A stretch of 64,000 bases of DNA from Parasphingorhabdus flavimaris (GCF_013371215.1 NZ_JABWMH010000005.1:62001-126000); one strand, 5' to 3'; counted from the stretch's first letter, positions 52,625-61,829 are shown. Numbers and translations are program-made. The notes: generated by a model from the sequence alone, not told the origin.

Positions 52625-52975
52625 TCAAATGGAAAAGCTTGAACCGCAGCCGCAACCGGAGGCCGCATTGGGATTGGTGACCTGAAAAGCACTGCCGCCG
52701 AGCGACTCGACAAAGTCGACCGCACTGCCGCGCACCAGATCGAGGCTGATTTCGTCGACGACCAGGGTCACACCGGATTCTTCAACCGCGATATCATCGG
52801 CTTCGATACTGTCGGAAAGACCGAAACGATATTGGAAGCCGGAACATCCCCCGCCTTCGACCGCGAGCCGCAAAATCGCCGCTTTGCCTTGCTTTTCGGC
52901 AATAGCAGCCACGCGCTTTGCGGCATTGGGGGTCAGGATGATATCCTGTTCGGTGGTTGCTGCTGTCTGGTTCAT
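52625..52975 (-). CDS. erpA: ErpA/IscA-type iron-sulfur cluster insertion protein
   Basis: A 116-residue A-type carrier that donates [4Fe-4S] clusters to apo-proteins. Three conserved Cys are present, in 'EGGGCSGFQYRF' and the C-terminal 'ASGCGCGSSFS'. The core 'LTPNAAKRVAAIAEKQ' and 'GVTLVVDEISLDLVRGSAVDF' are typical, and the Glu in 'EESGVTLVVD' is conserved. The length suits ErpA/IscA; the distinction is not absolute. It is transcribed alone between the repeat spacer and the M23 peptidase gene. Confidence 0.92.
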   Translation of the reverse strand: MNQTAATTEQDIILTPNAAKRVAAIAEKQGKAAILRLAVEGGGCSGFQYRFGLSDSIEADDIAVEESGVTLVVDEISLDLVRGSAVDFVESLGGSAFQVTNPNAASGCGCGSSFSI

Positions 52976-53066
52976 GATATCAAGATAGGGAGAATCAAAA
53001 GGAGCGGCAAGCCTTAAGGCTCAAACCGCTCCCTGATGCACCCTCTCCCAAAGGTGTGAAACTGTC

Positions 53067-53762
53067 TTATTCGGCTGGACCGCCCAATGCAACGCCGGAA
53101 TTCAGCTTTTGCGCGACCAGAAAATCATTGGATTGCATGAACGGGATCGGATTGACCGCTTCGCCGGCAATCCGCACTTCATAATGGAGATGGCTGCCGG
53201 TGGAGCGACCGGTGGAGCCCATGAAACCGATCAGATCACCGCTCTTCACGCGCGCATTCGCGTCGACGTTGAGCCGTGACATGTGACCATAGCGGGTCTG
53301 GATGCCGTTGCCGTGGTTGATTTCGATATATTTGCCATAGCCGCCCAGCCATTGAGCGCGGCCGACGATGCCGTCTGCGGTCGCATAGATCGGCGTGCCG
53401 ATCGGCCCTGCCATATCAAGACCCTTGTGGCTGGCGCGACGGCCTTTGAATGGGTCGGAACGCAGACCATAAGCGCTGGTCAAGGTGAAGTCTTTGACAG
53501 GTTTGCGCGAAGGAATGGTCAGCTTGACCTGTTCCTGCTTGCCCTGACCGGCCCAATTGTTGAAAATCATCTTGAAAGCAGGATCTGCTTCGCCGAGAGC
53601 GCTTTCGGCTGCCTGGCTTTTCAAAACGTCCACCGGAATGCTGGCATCTGCGCCGGCGTCCGCCGTTGCTGCGGTGGAAAAAATCATCGCTGATCCGAGA
53701 AAAGCAACTGCTGTGATCTTTCTCACAGATTTTTTAAACAAAACTAATATGTTGTCGGTCAT
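53067..53762 (-). CDS. M23-family (LytM) peptidoglycan endopeptidase
   Basis: A 231-residue periplasmic zinc peptidase or peptidoglycan-binding regulator. An N-terminal export segment is followed by a linker, then the LytM domain with 'SHKGLDMAGPIGTPIYATAD' (zinc His/Asp), 'YGHMSRLNVDANARVKSGD' and 'TGSHLHYEVRIAGEAVNP' (HxH). All catalytic residues are intact, so it is likely an active endopeptidase involved in cell-wall remodelling. It stands alone, 91 bp downstream of erpA (in the reverse sense) and close to the DUF455 gene. Confidence 0.9.
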   Translation of the reverse strand: MTDNILVLFKKSVRKITAVAFLGSAMIFSTAATADAGADASIPVDVLKSQAAESALGEADPAFKMIFNNWAGQGKQEQVKLTIPSRKPVKDFTLTSAYGLRSDPFKGRRASHKGLDMAGPIGTPIYATADGIVGRAQWLGGYGKYIEINHGNGIQTRYGHMSRLNVDANARVKSGDLIGFMGSTGRSTGSHLHYEVRIAGEAVNPIPFMQSNDFLVAQKLNSGVALGGPAE

Positions 53763-53800
53763 AGAATGATCGAACCTTTACTGGCGACCCGTGAAAAAAA

Positions 53801-54673
53801 TCACGGCGTTGAACTTTTTGGTGGAACCTTTTCCCCCGTTCTTCGTTGTGACAGGTGTAAATTCATATTGGTTAACAATTCAATACCCGAATAATATTCA
53901 TGGGTTAGACCGGCTGCTCGGCGCGCTGAGTCGTTAAATGGAGGCTTCAACCCGCCTTTAAAGTGGGTTTTTACAAGCTGTCGCCAATGGGCGTGTGGCG
54001 GCAAGTTGATTCTCTCGCAGGCAAATTCGAACCATTTTGTTCCGAATGACACGTGATTGATTTCATCATGGAAAATCCGGTTCAGGACCTTGGCGGTCAT
54101 CAGATCGCCCTGTCGCCGGAACCGTTCGACCGTCTGCAAAGTGATATCAAGACCGCGCGCCTCGAGCACCATCGGAACAATCGCCAGCCGCGCCGACGCG
54201 TCATAAGCGGTCTGCTTTGCTGCATCCCACAGGCCGTCATGGGCGGGAAGAGCGCCATAAGAACTGTCCAGTGCACGCAGGCGGCGGTCGAGCAGGACAA
54301 AATGCATCGCTTCGTCTGCGCCGACACGCATCCAGTCGTCGGTAAATTCCCGCGGGAACTGGGAACCGAAACGACCGATCATGTCAAAGGCGAGATCAAT
54401 CGCGACAAATTCGATATGGGCGAGCGCGTGGATTAGGGCGATCCGCCTGGGGATCGACGTGCCGGTACCACGGCGCGGCATCTCCCGCGGATCGAGCAAT
54501 AGCGGACGATCGGGTCGCGCCGGCATGTCCGGCATGGTTTCGTCAAATTCGTGGGCCAGCCGCCCCAGTCGCCATTCGCGCGCAGCGCGGCGCGCGGCCA
54601 TCACCTTGGTGGCGGGGTCCGCGCTTTGCAGCACCCGCAAAACCGCAGCGCCGACCTTGGGCTGTTCGCTCAT
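53801..54673 (-). CDS. DUF455 ferritin-like protein
   Basis: A 290-residue protein of the DUF455 family. 'RRIALIHALAHIEFVAIDLA' and 'DEAMHFVLLDRRLRALDSSY' contain the ferritin-like E/H metal-binding helices, and 'HDEINHVSFGTKWFEFAC' the second set. Related proteins (MiaE-like) hydroxylate modified tRNA, but DUF455 members are uncharacterised. ATG 54673 (MSEQPKVGAAVL) is chosen; an upstream in-frame codon falls in bcp's 3' region. It is 10 bp from bcp and likely co-transcribed with bcp and glnE. Confidence 0.88.
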   Translation of the reverse strand: MSEQPKVGAAVLRVLQSADPATKVMAARRAAREWRLGRLAHEFDETMPDMPARPDRPLLLDPREMPRRGTGTSIPRRIALIHALAHIEFVAIDLAFDMIGRFGSQFPREFTDDWMRVGADEAMHFVLLDRRLRALDSSYGALPAHDGLWDAAKQTAYDASARLAIVPMVLEARGLDITLQTVERFRRQGDLMTAKVLNRIFHDEINHVSFGTKWFEFACERINLPPHAHWRQLVKTHFKGGLKPPFNDSARRAAGLTHEYYSGIELLTNMNLHLSQRRTGEKVPPKSSTP

Positions 54674-54683
54674 GCCGGCTATT

Positions 54684-55145
54684 CTACGCCGCCTGCACCG
54701 CGGCCAATACTTCCTCGGCATGCCCCTTGACCCTGACCTTCGGCCAGGCCTTGAGAACCGTGCCGTCGGGCCCGATCAGAAAGGTCGAGCGGATGATACC
54801 CATGAAGGTCTTGCCGTACATTTTCTTTTCTGCCCAGACGCCGATTTTCTCCAGAAATTCCGTGCTTTCGTCGGAAGCAATATCGACGGTCAACTCCTGT
54901 TTGGTGATAAAATTCTGCTGCCTTTTCGGTGAATCGGCCGACATGCCCAGCACCGCAGCGCCGGCTTTTTCAAACTCCGGCAACAATGCCGAAAATTCTT
55001 TCGATTCCGTCGTACAGCCGGGCGTGCTGGATTTCGGGTAGAAAAACAGCACCAGCTTCTTGCCCGCATAGTCGGATATCTTCACCGGACTGCCATCGGG
55101 TGCCACCAGTTCCATATCCGGTATTTTATCGCCCACATCGATCAT
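54684..55145 (-). CDS. bcp: thioredoxin-dependent thiol peroxidase (Bcp/PrxQ)
   Basis: A 153-residue peroxiredoxin of the Bcp/PrxQ class. The peroxidatic Cys is in 'YPKSSTPGCTTESKEFSALL' (about residues 36-55), and 'VLGMSADSPKRQQNFI' and 'GIIRSTFLIGPDGTVLKAW' are family motifs. It reduces hydrogen peroxide and alkyl hydroperoxides with thioredoxin. No clear resolving Cys at the usual +5 position is seen, so it may work as a 1-Cys enzyme. It overlaps the end of glnE by 4 bp. Confidence 0.93.
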   Translation of the reverse strand: MIDVGDKIPDMELVAPDGSPVKISDYAGKKLVLFFYPKSSTPGCTTESKEFSALLPEFEKAGAAVLGMSADSPKRQQNFITKQELTVDIASDESTEFLEKIGVWAEKKMYGKTFMGIIRSTFLIGPDGTVLKAWPKVRVKGHAEEVLAAVQAA

Positions 55146-57871
55146 ATGATATCTCCTAATATTTCATCGGGGTCCGGCCGCAGGTGCCGGTTCCACTCGT
55201 CAATAACGCATTGCCGCGCCCGGTCATAGCCGTCGAGCAACGCATCCCAATTCTCCTGCCCTGCCGCCTTGGCGATCAGGGCGCGGCTGGTTTCCGGCGG
55301 AAAGTCGCAATCCGGCGACATCAGCCGCAAAGCCACCAGCAGACGCGCCATCAGCTCGTAGGCGGCGACCATGTCCTCGCCGAGATGGCCTTGCGCCACC
55401 AGAGCGCGGACCGCCTTGCCCAGTTGCGGATAGAGCGCATCGCCGGTTTTCAGTTGCAGAAAGTGGATGATGAACTCCCAGTCGACCAGCCCGCCTTCCA
55501 TCATCTTGGTATCCAGCGGCCCCTTGGGCGGCTTGTGCTCGACAATATCGAGGCGCATTTTCCGGACCGCCTTGCGCAGCACCTCGGGTTCGCGCTCCGT
55601 CTTCAGGATCGAGCAGATCTCGTCCTTCAACTGCGTACGGTCTTCCGTGCTGCCATAGACCGGACGCGCACGGGACAGAGCCATATGCTCCCAGGTCCAG
55701 GCGCTCTCCCGCTGATATTTGCGAAAGCTCTCGAAGGTCACGGCCAGCGGGCCCTGGGTGCCGGACGGGCGCAATCTTGTATCGACCTCGTAGAGCGGCC
55801 CGGCGGCGGTCGGCACCGACAGCGCGGTGACGATCCGGGCGGTCAGCCGGTTATAATATTGGGTCGCGCCCAGAGGACGCGCGCCGTCGGACTCGGCGCT
55901 ATGGTCACCGGTGAACAGGAAGATCAGATCGAGGTCCGAGGCATGGGTCAGCGCCTCCCCGCCCAGCCGGCCCAGCGCCAGTATCAGCAGCGCGCAGCCC
56001 GGGACCCTGCCATGGGTCGCCTGAAATTCGGCAATCGTCGCGTTGGCCAGCACCTGGATGGCCGCTTCGGCGACCCGGGCATAGCCCGCAGAAATCTCCA
56101 GCGCGTCGTGCCGGCCCTCGATCAGCTGGACGCCGAGCGCAAAGCGTTTTTCACCGACCCGCGCGCGCACGCGGTCGAGCAATATCTGATAATCGTCGCC
56201 CGTTTCGGTACGGGCAAATTGTTCGGCCAGTTCTTCGACCGATGGCGGCAGATCGAGAGCGGTCGCATCGATCAGGCCGTCGAACAGTTCCGCTCGCCGC
56301 GCCAGCGCATTGGCGAGCACCGGCGCGTGGCTGAGAATATTGCCCAGCATTTCGAGCAGGGCGGGCCGCGCCTCCAATATCCGGAAGAAATTGATCGCGG
56401 TCGGCAATTTCTCGATCAGGCTGTCGAGCCGCGCCAGCGCCTGCGCCGGATTGGGTGCGGTCGCGATCGCGTCGACCAGATCGGGCAATATCTCTTCGAA
56501 GGATTCCTGCGCTGCGTTGGACCGCAGGGCGGTCACCTTGCCGCTGCGCCAGCGCCGGATCGCGATCAGAAACGCACCCGATTCCAGCAGGTTTTTGTCG
56601 ACCAGCACGGCAGTCAGCTTCTCTTCGTCGATCGGCAACCGCCTGTCGTCTTCCGGTTCGATCAGGTCATCATAGATTTTGCCGACCGCATCGACCCGGG
56701 GCGCCAGCTGATCGAGCAATATCTGGCCATTGTCCAGCCCGTGCAGCCGCGCGACCCGGTCGAGCCCCTCGGCATCATCGGGCAGGCTGTGGGTCTGCTG
56801 GTCATTGACCATCTGCAGCCGGTGCTCGATCACCCGGTAATATTCGTAGGACTCGCTCAGCAGCCTCGCCTTTTCACCGTCGATCCGCCCTGCCTCGGCC
56901 AGTGCCGCCAGCGCATCACGGGTCGCCGGCGCCCGCAAGACCGGCTGGCGCCCGCCAAATATCAGCTGGTGCATCTGGGCGTAAAATTCGGTTTCCCTTA
57001 TCCCGCCGCGTCCGCGCTTGAGATCATAGCCGGGTCCGAATTTCTGTCCGGCGGCATAATGATCGCGGATCTGGGCAGTGACCGAACCGATATTCTTGAT
57101 AGCCCCGTAATCGAGCGACCGCCGCCAGATGAAGGGGTTTATCGTTTCGAGAAAATATTGACCCAGCTTGGTGTCACCGGCAGCCGCGCGCGACCGGATA
57201 TAGGCCGACTGCTCCCAGGTTAGCGCGCTCGATTCATAATAGCTGATCGCCGCCTCGACCGGCAGTGCCACCGGGCTTACCTCGGGCGATGGCCGCAGCC
57301 GCATATCGACCCGGAAAACATAGCCGTCGGCATCGCGGGCGTTGAGCGCTTCGACCAGTTGTTGTCCGATTCGCCGGGACGCATCGCTCGGCTCTTCCCT
57401 TCCGCGCACCGGGATTTTATCGGGATCATACAGGAAAATCGGATCGATATCCGACGAATAGTTGAGCTCCCGGCTGCCGTGCTTGCCCAGCCCGATGACC
57501 GAGAACCCTTCCACCGGCGCATCGGGATAGCGGGTCGCATAAATATCGGCCAGAGCCTCATCCAGCGCCCGGTCGGCGAAATCCGACAATCGCGTGATGA
57601 CATCGGTCAGCGACAATCGCCCGGCCAGATCACCAATCGCCAGGGTCAGCGCCAGCGCCCGCTTTTCGCGGCGCAGTTTCTGCCGGACATTTTCGGCCTT
57701 TTCGCCCGCACCCGCGCAATATTCCAACGCCGCTTCCAGATTTTCCGATGCCAGCAAATCGGCAAGTTCCGGCTGCACCTCGAGCAACATTTTGAGATAA
57801 GGAGCGTTTTCCTTTGCCCGCGTGAGCGTTTCGGCAAGCGAAGATACGGGAGGCAACGGAACTATATTCAT
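55142..57871 (-). CDS. glnE: bifunctional glutamine synthetase adenylyltransferase/deadenylylase
   Basis: A 909-residue GlnE that adenylylates and deadenylylates glutamine synthetase under PII control. The N-terminal (deadenylylase) nucleotidyltransferase domain has 'GLGKHGSRELNYSSDIDPIF' (near residue 125), and the C-terminal one has 'LALGRLGGEALTHASDLDLI' (near 640). Helical regulatory domains lie between. Both catalytic Asp pairs (D-I-D, D-L-D) are intact, so both activities should be present. The length is slightly below the E. coli protein (946). The stop overlaps the bcp start. Confidence 0.94.
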   Translation of the reverse strand: MNIVPLPPVSSLAETLTRAKENAPYLKMLLEVQPELADLLASENLEAALEYCAGAGEKAENVRQKLRREKRALALTLAIGDLAGRLSLTDVITRLSDFADRALDEALADIYATRYPDAPVEGFSVIGLGKHGSRELNYSSDIDPIFLYDPDKIPVRGREEPSDASRRIGQQLVEALNARDADGYVFRVDMRLRPSPEVSPVALPVEAAISYYESSALTWEQSAYIRSRAAAGDTKLGQYFLETINPFIWRRSLDYGAIKNIGSVTAQIRDHYAAGQKFGPGYDLKRGRGGIRETEFYAQMHQLIFGGRQPVLRAPATRDALAALAEAGRIDGEKARLLSESYEYYRVIEHRLQMVNDQQTHSLPDDAEGLDRVARLHGLDNGQILLDQLAPRVDAVGKIYDDLIEPEDDRRLPIDEEKLTAVLVDKNLLESGAFLIAIRRWRSGKVTALRSNAAQESFEEILPDLVDAIATAPNPAQALARLDSLIEKLPTAINFFRILEARPALLEMLGNILSHAPVLANALARRAELFDGLIDATALDLPPSVEELAEQFARTETGDDYQILLDRVRARVGEKRFALGVQLIEGRHDALEISAGYARVAEAAIQVLANATIAEFQATHGRVPGCALLILALGRLGGEALTHASDLDLIFLFTGDHSAESDGARPLGATQYYNRLTARIVTALSVPTAAGPLYEVDTRLRPSGTQGPLAVTFESFRKYQRESAWTWEHMALSRARPVYGSTEDRTQLKDEICSILKTEREPEVLRKAVRKMRLDIVEHKPPKGPLDTKMMEGGLVDWEFIIHFLQLKTGDALYPQLGKAVRALVAQGHLGEDMVAAYELMARLLVALRLMSPDCDFPPETSRALIAKAAGQENWDALLDGYDRARQCVIDEWNRHLRPDPDEILGDII

Positions 57872-57935
57872 CCGACGAGCTTTAAGCCCTCAATCGCATT
57901 TGTCACGCCCGCCAGCGTCGATTTACAGGAATCGG

Positions 57936-58241
57936 CTATTGTTTCTTTTTGTCGATCAACACAGCCTGCTGCCAGGCGCCGGGTGCCTTGTCCGTTCGAT
58001 GAATACAGCCTGCCCAGCAACACGGCCTGCGCTTGCCCTCGAGCAGTTCCTCGATGGTTCGCGCGATTCGTTTCTCGCGCGTTTTCGCCTGCTTGGCATC
58101 TTCCACCCAGCAGATAAACTCGTTGCGTCCGAGAGGGGTGAGGCTTTGCCACAGACTGAAAGCCTCGCCATCCGCCGCGATGGCAGTTTGCATATCATCC
58201 GCCAGCTGGTGGACGGTCCCCTGGGCTATCGTCTCGGGCAT
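57936..58241 (-). CDS. YdeI/OmpD-associated family protein
   Basis: A 101-residue protein with the C-terminal signature of the YdeI/OmdA family: 'LTPLGRNEFICWVEDAKQAK' followed by TR-x-KRI and 'TIEELLEGKRRPCC'. Such proteins were named for bacteriocin protection, though the biochemical role is unclear. ATG 58241 is chosen; upstream in-frame sequence overlaps tgt and lacks similarity. It is shorter than many members, containing only the C-terminal motif. It sits between glnE (64 bp) and tgt (31 bp), on the same strand. Confidence 0.75.
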   Translation of the reverse strand: MPETIAQGTVHQLADDMQTAIAADGEAFSLWQSLTPLGRNEFICWVEDAKQAKTREKRIARTIEELLEGKRRPCCWAGCIHRTDKAPGAWQQAVLIDKKKQ

Positions 58242-58272
58242 CGCCCGACAATAATAGCAGTGAATACGAGAA

Positions 58273-59412
58273 TCAATCCGCCCCGTTACTACCAAGATAA
58301 TCGGCGCGGAATCGGGCGGCAAAGTCCGCGAACCGGCCCTCGGCAATCGCGCCGCGCATGCCCGCCATCAGCGATTGATAATAGGCGATATTATGCTCGG
58401 TCATCAGCATCGCGCCCAATATCTCCTTCGCCCGGATGAGATGGTGAAGATAGGCGCGGCTGTGGTTCTTGCAGACCGCACAGGCACAATTTTCGTCCAG
58501 CGGTGCCAGATCCTCGGCAAATTTGGCGTTGCGGATGTTGAGCGCGCCCTGCGCGGTAAACGCCTGCCCGTTGCGGCCCGAGCGGCTCGGCAATACGCAG
58601 TCGAACATGTCCACGCCGCGCTCGACCGCCCCGACCAGATCGTCGGGCTTGCCGACACCCATCAGATAGCGCGGCTTGTCGGCGGGCAATTGACCCGGCG
58701 CATAATCGAGCACGTCGAACATCGCCTCCTGCCCCTCGCCGACCGCGAGGCCGCCGATTGCATAGCCGTCAAATCCGATCTCGATCAGCGCCTTTGCCGA
58801 CGCCGCGCGCATGTCCTTGTCCAGCGATCCCTGCTGGATACCGAACAGCGCCGCTCTCGCCGCATGGTCCTTGCCGCTGTCAAAGCCGTCGCGTGAGCGC
58901 CTGGCCCAGCGCATCGAACGCTCCATAGACGCCTGCGCTTCCTCGCGGGTGGCGCCATTCTTGGTACATTCGTCAAAGGCCATGACGATATCACTACCGA
59001 GCAGCCGCTGGATTTCCATCGACCGTTCCGGCGTCAGCATGTGCCGCGAGCCGTCGAGATGGCTCTGGAACTCGACCCCGTCCTCGCTCATCTTGGTCAG
59101 CTCCGACAGGCTCATCACCTGATAGCCGCCGCTGTCGGTCAGGATCGGACGATTCCAGTTCATGAACTTGTGCAGACCGCCGAGCCGCGCCACCCGCTCC
59201 GCTCCGGGCCGCAGCATCAGATGATAGGTATTGCCCAGGATGATATCCGCGCCGGTCGCACGCACTGTCTCCGGCTTCATCGCCTTGACCGTCGCCGCCG
59301 TGCCGACCGGCATGAAAGCCGGCGTGCGGATATCCCCGCGCATCATCCGGATCGTGCCGGTCCGCGCCTTGCCGTCGGTCGCGGCGATGGAAAAGGAAAA
59401 ACGCTCAGCCAT
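58273..59412 (-). CDS. tgt: tRNA-guanine transglycosylase
   Basis: A 379-residue TGT that swaps guanine-34 for preQ1 in tRNAs with GUN anticodons. Present are '[16 protein letters not shown]', the active-site '[15 protein letters not shown]' with its catalytic Asp, '[22 protein letters not shown]' with the second Asp, and the zinc site '[17 protein letters not shown]' (Cys3His). The length fits the bacterial enzyme. The gene stands apart from queA by the 59567-61963 insert, although in relatives the two are commonly closer. Confidence 0.95.
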   Translation of the reverse strand: MAERFSFSIAATDGKARTGTIRMMRGDIRTPAFMPVGTAATVKAMKPETVRATGADIILGNTYHLMLRPGAERVARLGGLHKFMNWNRPILTDSGGYQVMSLSELTKMSEDGVEFQSHLDGSRHMLTPERSMEIQRLLGSDIVMAFDECTKNGATREEAQASMERSMRWARRSRDGFDSGKDHAARAALFGIQQGSLDKDMRAASAKALIEIGFDGYAIGGLAVGEGQEAMFDVLDYAPGQLPADKPRYLMGVGKPDDLVGAVERGVDMFDCVLPSRSGRNGQAFTAQGALNIRNAKFAEDLAPLDENCACAVCKNHSRAYLHHLIRAKEILGAMLMTEHNIAYYQSLMAGMRGAIAEGRFADFAARFRADYLGSNGAD

Positions 59413-59566
59413 GGACCTGCCCGATTCCCGCTTGGAGACCAGATTTTACGGCTTCAATTTTGTATTTGTCTGTCGATGGTGTAACCAATGGCCCGTCCTG
59501 TTCGAATTGCTCGGCATCTGTGCAGGATGGCAACGGATTTTCAAAGAGCTAAATCGGGAGTATTTT

Positions 59567-59926
59567 ATGACAAAAGCGACAAAACTGGGTTCGGCAGCAA
59601 CCGCATTGATCGCCGCAGCCGCCCTTTCCGCCTGTTCCGGCGGAGCCAGCGAAGCCACCGGCGAAAGCGCTGAAGCAACCGGCAGCGAAGTGACCGAAGT
59701 CGCCGCGGCGGAAAAGGAAAAATGCTACGGCATCGCCGAAGCGGGCAAGAATGACTGCGCCGCGGGTGAAGGCACCAGCTGTGCCGGCACATCGGTTCTC
59801 GATTATCAGGGCAATGCCTGGAAATATACCGAAGCGGGCGAATGCGAAGCCATGGGCGGCTCGCTCACCGAAGTCGCCGACAATGATCCCCCGGTTGCAC
59901 CGATAGCGGCTCCTGCCGAAGGCTAG
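59567..59926 (+). CDS. bufferin-like (DUF2282) lipoprotein, orphan
   Basis: A 119-residue exported protein. A lipobox-like 'ALSACSGG' ends the signal at Cys23. The mature part has an Ala/Glu/Thr spacer and then the DUF2282/BufA-type core '[20 protein letters not shown]' with Cys53, Cys64, Cys72 and Cys93. In bufferin loci this core is post-translationally modified by a DUF692 (MNIO) enzyme to bind copper. No DUF692/DUF2063 partner is in the window, so it is either unmodified or served from elsewhere. GGGAG lies 7 bp before ATG 59567. Confidence 0.85.
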   Translation: MTKATKLGSAATALIAAAALSACSGGASEATGESAEATGSEVTEVAAAEKEKCYGIAEAGKNDCAAGEGTSCAGTSVLDYQGNAWKYTEAGECEAMGGSLTEVADNDPPVAPIAAPAEG

Positions 59927-60245
59927 ACCTAAAGCACAAGATATTTAGAAAGGGCGGTTCGTTTGGACCGCCCTTTTTTGTTGGGAGAGGGCTGATGCAT
60001 CCCGAAAGCCGACGTTGGTGCTGGTCGATTTTGGCTACAGCATTTGGGTGGGAACCGGACATTGACTCTTCTTCTAGATTATGTCCGCTAAATCCCGAAG
60101 GGGGCCACTAGATGCTCATTTAAGTGCATCAGTATTTGCTGTTTCATTTTTCCAAAACCAGGCCGTCCTCCATGGAAACTGGATGCACTATCGGTCGCGA
60201 CTATCCCAGATCGTGGTACTGATACTCCGAAAATCGTTGCGGTGT
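59927..60245. other. 319-bp gap with terminator and a decayed repeat-like stretch
   Basis: The first 50 bp hold the terminator. From about 59990 to 60110 the sequence has no coding potential and contains CCGAAAG/GGACATT-type elements resembling those found at 61900-62050. I see no gene or promoter that I can support. Confidence 0.5.
59949..59979 (+). terminator. rho-independent terminator after the bufferin-like gene
   Basis: AAGGGCGGT (59950-59958) pairs with ACCGCCCTT (59967-59975) around an 8-base loop, followed by T residues to 59979. It is 23 bp past the stop codon. Confidence 0.9.
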
Positions 60246-60461
60246 TCAATCTTCTTCTACCGGTTCGTAGCGCAACAAATCACCGGGTTGGCATTTCAAC
60301 TCCCGGCAAATCGCCTCAAGCGTAGTAAAACGCATTGCCTTTGCCTTACCCGTTTTCAGGATGGAGAGGTTGGCAAGCGTGATATCCACCCGCTCGGCCA
60401 GTTCGGTCAAGGTCATGCGATTATCGTGCAGCAGGTCATCAAGTTTAACGGTGATAGCCAT
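60246..60461 (-). CDS. Xre-family (YozG-like) transcriptional regulator
   Basis: A 71-residue single HTH protein: 'LDDLLHDNRMTLTELAERVD' and 'ITLANLSILKTGKAKAMRFT' form the helix-turn-helix, then 'LEAICRELKCQPGDLLRYEP' ends the domain. Small YozG-type regulators are typically paired with a DUF2975 membrane protein, as here. Its ATG shares one base with the stop of the DUF2975 gene. It probably controls this pair through the palindrome at 61096-61110. Confidence 0.9.
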   Translation of the reverse strand: MAITVKLDDLLHDNRMTLTELAERVDITLANLSILKTGKAKAMRFTTLEAICRELKCQPGDLLRYEPVEED

Positions 60462-61036
60462 TAAACCGTCCCATCCAGCTCTTCCTGCATCTCCGCCCCA
60501 CGATCAAAAACCCGCGCGAGGATTATGAGGAGCAAGACGAGCAAAATACCGGAAATTGATATACTGGCATCAGGCGACATTTCAAAATCTACCCCCGGTT
60601 TCGGATCACCGAGCATTGTGACAACGCCCGTAGCAAGCAGGCTTGCGCAAAATGTTACAATCTGGATTCCGACGGCTGCAATGCCAATACCGCGCAGCCG
60701 GGTGCCGTTGATATGGGTAAAGGGGTTGCCCTCACCAACCGAGCGCACGATCCGACGCAAACGATCGACCGCAAAAAGCGTCAGCAACAGCAAGACAACC
60801 GCCAGTGCCATTATCAATGCGATCATCCCGAAAATCTCTGGTTCAGGCGGGCTCACAAATGCCTTTGCCATTTCCGCCAGCAGATATTGATAGGTGAATG
60901 GCATTGCCAGCAAGCAGATTGTGACAACGCCTATTCCAACCAACAAAACCCACTTGCTAAAAGCCAATATTCCACGTGCTGATTTGAGCACGATATCATT
61001 TGATTCTGAATCCTTTTTCATATTCGATTCCATCAC
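60461..61036 (-). CDS. DUF2975 membrane protein
   Basis: A 191-residue membrane protein with four hydrophobic segments (about residues 25-47, 68-90, 112-138 and 160-178). 'LRRIVRSVGEGNPFTHINGTRLRGIG' (cited by its start, residues near 92) is the typical DUF2975 cytoplasmic loop 'GNPFTxxNxxRLRxIG'. DUF2975 proteins are paired with small HTH regulators and may transmit an envelope signal, but none is characterised in detail. Start ATG 61036 is used; ATG 61033 and ATG 61021 are alternatives. Confidence 0.88.
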   Translation of the reverse strand: MMESNMKKDSESNDIVLKSARGILAFSKWVLLVGIGVVTICLLAMPFTYQYLLAEMAKAFVSPPEPEIFGMIALIMALAVVLLLLTLFAVDRLRRIVRSVGEGNPFTHINGTRLRGIGIAAVGIQIVTFCASLLATGVVTMLGDPKPGVDFEMSPDASISISGILLVLLLIILARVFDRGAEMQEELDGTV

Positions 61037-61095
61037 CGAGTCTCCGTAATTTATTGTCCTTCAATAATCTGCATATTGATATATGGCAATAAAAT

Positions 61096-61110
61096 TATTG
61101 ATTATCAATA
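61096..61110. promoter_or_regulatory. candidate operator palindrome
   Basis: TATTGATTATCAATA is a perfect 7-1-7 palindrome in the AT-rich gap between the divergent DUF2975 and 61176 genes. A weaker related word, ATATTGATAT, lies about 22 bp to the left. It is a plausible site for the neighbouring Xre-type regulator. Confidence 0.45.
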
Positions 61111-61175
61111 TGGCATGTGCCACATTCTTTTCACTTCGGAGCATCAGTTCGTTGGGAAACAGGGAGAAATGGCCA

Positions 61176-61829
61176 ATGTTGGAAAACTATCAGAAAATGG
61201 GCGGCCTTGCGGCTTTGGCGGAGGCGCTGTGCTATATTATCGGGTTCGCGATATTTGTCTTTTTCCTCGATTTTCCAGGCAATTCCAGCCCTGTCAAGAA
61301 TGTAGAGTTTCTCATCGAGAATAGAATTCTCATCATGTCCACCATGTCGATAATCTATATATTTGCCGCGTTGGTTTTGGTTGTTCTGGTGTTGGCACTG
61401 CATGACCAATTGAAGGAAAAATCGCCCAAAGCGATGCAAGTCGCAACATCGGTGGGCCTCATTTGGGCTGGCGTGGTTGTAGCCAGCGGGATGATTTTCA
61501 ATGTCGGCGCGGAAAGCGTGATCAGTATATATGCAAATGATCCTGAACGAGCTGCTACACTTTGGATGGCGGTTGGCATTGTTCAAGACGGATTGGGCGG
61601 TGGAATCGAGCTCCTGGGAGGCGTGTGGATTCTCATCATTAGCTGGACTGGTTTGAAGAGCGGTATTTATCCGAAATTTCTTAACTGTTTTGGAATTATC
61701 ATAGGATGTGCGGGCGTCCTGTCCGTTGCTCCTTCCTGGGAAATTTTTATCGAGATTTTTGGGCTGAGCCAAATCGTCTGGTTTATCTGGCTTGGAACTA
61801 TCATGTTGCGCGATAAGGCAGCGGCTTGA
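61176..61829 (+). CDS. multi-pass membrane protein, DUF4386-like, unknown function
   Basis: A 217-residue protein with six transmembrane segments (about residues 12-31, 52-75, 90-110, 128-150, 158-176 and 185-205). The start 'MLENYQKMGGLAALAEALCY' and the regular 6-helix layout recall the DUF4386 family, though I cannot confirm it. ATG 61176 follows AGGGAGAA at 8-bp spacing; earlier in-frame codons have no Shine-Dalgarno. Its TGA overlaps a TTG that opens the DUF2306 remnant. Base composition is lower in GC than the flanking housekeeping genes. Confidence 0.72.
   Translation: MLENYQKMGGLAALAEALCYIIGFAIFVFFLDFPGNSSPVKNVEFLIENRILIMSTMSIIYIFAALVLVVLVLALHDQLKEKSPKAMQVATSVGLIWAGVVVASGMIFNVGAESVISIYANDPERAATLWMAVGIVQDGLGGGIELLGGVWILIISWTGLKSGIYPKFLNCFGIIIGCAGVLSVAPSWEIFIEIFGLSQIVWFIWLGTIMLRDKAAA

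Noticed and set aside
53789-53806. CCGTGA...TCACGG hairpin beside the DUF455 stop
   Set aside because: Only a 6-bp stem with the A/T run in the loop, not after the stem, so it is not a convincing terminator or operator.
55184-57223. 679-codon plus-strand frame opposite glnE
   Set aside because: Antisense shadow of glnE; the translation is Arg/Gln/Asp-rich and without domains.
59413-59566. Possible tRNA-like TTCGAAT stretch near 59498
   Set aside because: No cloverleaf can be folded around it; it is ordinary spacer before the bufferin-like gene.
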